6,701 bases of DNA from Methanosarcinales archaeon. GTDB taxonomy: Archaea > Halobacteriota > Syntropharchaeia > Alkanophagales > Methanospirareceae. Shown here piece by piece: positions 5,720-6,701 of this stretch. Made by a program: the position numbers and the translations under genes. Below the pieces are notes generated by a model, which saw only the letters and a program-made list of their open reading frames with translations, ran no database searches and was not told the DNA's origin. Where the stretch lies: NCBI GenBank assembly GCA_030665925.1, contig DAOUYX010000088.1, positions 1 to 6,701 of the forward strand, written 5' to 3'. Positions within the stretch are counted from its first letter, which is position 1. Every line of letters begins with the position of its first letter.

Positions 5720-6409
5720 ATGAAAAATACCGAGAAACTGTATCGCATACAGGAAGAAATCGCATCAAAAGCGGTAATAAAAGATGAACTAAATCTTAAA
5801 GAGCTGAAATTGATTGCAGGTGCAGACCAGGCTTTCTTCTACGAATCAAAATCTGAAAATGGAATTAAAAAGGAGAAGATAATATCCGCAGTTGTACTCC
5901 TCGAATACCCTTCCATGAAGTTTATTGATTATGCTTATTCCGTGATGCCCGTGGATTTCCCGTACATCCCCGGGCTTCTTTCCTTTAGAGAAGCACCAGC
6001 TATAATAAACGCTTTTCACACGCTCAAAACTAAGCCAGACCTCTTAGTAATAGATGGTGGTGGGATAAACCATCCGAGATTTGCAGGATTAGCCACGCAT
6101 GTCGGTGTTAGCTTAGATGTTGCAACCATAGGCGTGGCAAAGAGTCTATTGTGCGGCACGGGCGAAGTGCCCAGTGAAGAAGGAGAAGCGCGTATAATAA
6201 CCTACCGCAATAGAGCAGTTGGCTATTATCTTAAGAGTAAAAAGGACTGCAAACCCATAATCATAGCGCCGGGGCATAAAATATCGCTTGAAACGTCGCT
6301 GAAGCTGATTAAAACGTGCATCCAAAAGCACAAACTACCTGAACCCACACGAATTGCTCATCTCTGTGCGAATAAGATAAAGAGGGATTCCGGGCACGGT
6401 ACGATTTAA
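5720..6409 (+). CDS. nfi: Endonuclease V (deoxyinosine 3' endonuclease)
   Basis: 229 residues, normal for the family. The enzyme nicks the second phosphodiester bond 3' of deaminated purines (inosine), starting repair of deaminated DNA, and some members cut inosine in RNA. Active-site signatures are all present: AGADQAF with Asp36, the wedge motif PYIPG at 81-85 with Tyr82, LSFREAP at 87-93 with Glu91, VIDGGGINHPR at 110-120 with Asp112, ATHVGV at 125-130, GVAKSLL with Lys141, APGHKIS at 183-189 with His186, and RIAH at 211-214. The start at 5720 gives the usual N-terminal helix (KLYRIQEEIASK); no Shine-Dalgarno site precedes it. The last residues (after about 215) overlap the broken HTH gene, and the final RDSGHGTI reads out of frame across that gene's N-terminal part, so the native tail may be altered. 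Confidence 0.96.
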   Translation: MKNTEKLYRIQEEIASKAVIKDELNLKELKLIAGADQAFFYESKSENGIKKEKIISAVVLLEYPSMKFIDYAYSVMPVDFPYIPGLLSFREAPAIINAFHTLKTKPDLLVIDGGGINHPRFAGLATHVGVSLDVATIGVAKSLLCGTGEVPSEEGEARIITYRNRAVGYYLKSKKDCKPIIIAPGHKISLETSLKLIKTCIQKHKLPEPTRIAHLCANKIKRDSGHGTI

Positions 6410-6564
6410 CACAGGAAGAACTCGCAAACAAGGTAGGCGTCCGAAGGGAAACCATAGTTTTCCTGGAGAAGTGTAAATACAACCCTTCTCTCAAACTGGC
6501 GTACAATATCGCCAAGGTTCTGAAGACAACGATTGATGAACTGTTTATATTTGATGATTTTTAA
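6376..6564 (+). pseudogene. XRE-family HTH regulator, 5' end broken, overlapping nfi
   Basis: The frame, open from 6376 after a TAA at 6373-6375, encodes 62 residues and stops at 6562-6564. FRARYDLTQEELANKVGV, then RRETIVFLEKCKYNPSLKLA and TTIDELFIFDDF, is the signature of small archaeal/bacterial Cro/XRE-type regulators of about 65-70 residues. There is no ATG, GTG or TTG between the stop and the HTH core. The nfi frame just upstream reads NKIK (6371-6382), which is the expected N-terminal stretch of such regulators. The join NKIK to FRARYD contains 5 bases where 3 would keep frame, pointing to a 2-base insertion or equivalent indel. It could be a decayed gene, a sequencing error, or a product made by -1 frameshifting from nfi. 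Its 3' end overlaps the convergent gene by 4 bases. Confidence 0.75.
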
Positions 6565-6701
6565 CGCCAGAAATGGACTCTTGTTTTGCCGCCCTTATCC
6601 TTCGTTACCAGTCCCTCAGGGCGTAGATCTATAAGTTCCTCGTCTGCTAAAATCTTCTTTATCTTCTCTTGCTGCGTGTTGTCCGCCGAATCGATGATGT
6701 T
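6561..6701 (-). CDS. Unrecognised protein, C-terminal 46 residues, start outside window
   Basis: The minus strand is open from the window edge to the TAA at 6561-6563. The tail is hydrophilic and ends LVTKDKGGKTRVHFWR; before that, KIKKILADEELIDLRPEGLV looks like a helix followed by a short strand, as in the last part of a winged-helix-like or DNA-binding module. I do not recognise the family. It converges on the broken HTH gene with a 4-base overlap of stop codons. The even, charged composition and uninterrupted frame support a real gene. Confidence 0.55.
   Translation of the reverse strand, partial: NIIDSADNTQQEKIKKILADEELIDLRPEGLVTKDKGGKTRVHFWR

Noticed and set aside
1..6701. tRNA, rRNA, CRISPR array or insertion sequence
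   Set aside because: No cloverleaf, spaced repeats, transposase motif or terminal inverted repeats were seen by eye on either strand.

Overview
The window looks like a chromosomal segment of a euryarchaeal genome. The clues are: Mut7-C type RNase with a zinc ribbon, a stand-alone HisA-like TIM barrel of the COG1411 kind, a histidyl-tRNA synthetase with archaeal-type motifs, an AbrB/PIN toxin-antitoxin pair, a degenerate PGF-CTERM surface-protein tail, and TATA-box promoters. A methanogen or ANME-type archaeon would fit, but no marker here fixes the lineage.

Layout. Bases 1-1684 (+) hold the 3' end of a RecQ-type helicase gene (phosphoribosyltransferase tail, Myb/SANT-like HTH, HRDC domain) followed four bases later by a divergent dprA-like gene. 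The pair resembles, in composition, the PRTase + DprA-like ShosTA defence/toxin-antitoxin system. Bases 1685-1830 are a short convergent gap with a perfect 8-bp hairpin. Bases 1831-3120 (-) are hisS. Bases 3121-3278 are a divergent promoter region with a perfect 12-bp palindrome. Bases 3279-4827 (+) are a tight two-gene unit: a HisA-like protein, then an unusual fusion of an O6-alkylguanine-DNA alkyltransferase domain to a Mut7-C RNase.

Bases 4828-5719 are a decay-prone zone on the minus strand. It holds an AbrB-type antitoxin gene, a shortened PIN-domain toxin gene, and a small calcium-loop/PGF-CTERM remnant whose sorting signal is broken by one missing base in a C5/G5 run. Bases 5720-6409 (+) are endonuclease V (nfi), intact by its active-site residues. 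Its 3' end overlaps the remains of an XRE-type HTH regulator gene that has no start codon in frame (6376-6564). The right edge (6561-6701, -) is the C-terminus of an unrecognised protein.

Theme. Several genes act on damaged or foreign nucleic acid: RecQ-PRTase/DprA, alkyltransferase-RNase fusion and endonuclease V. The most promising unusual items are the RecQ-PRTase + DprA pair and the alkyltransferase-Mut7-C fusion. Both are inferred from motifs only; no database search was possible.
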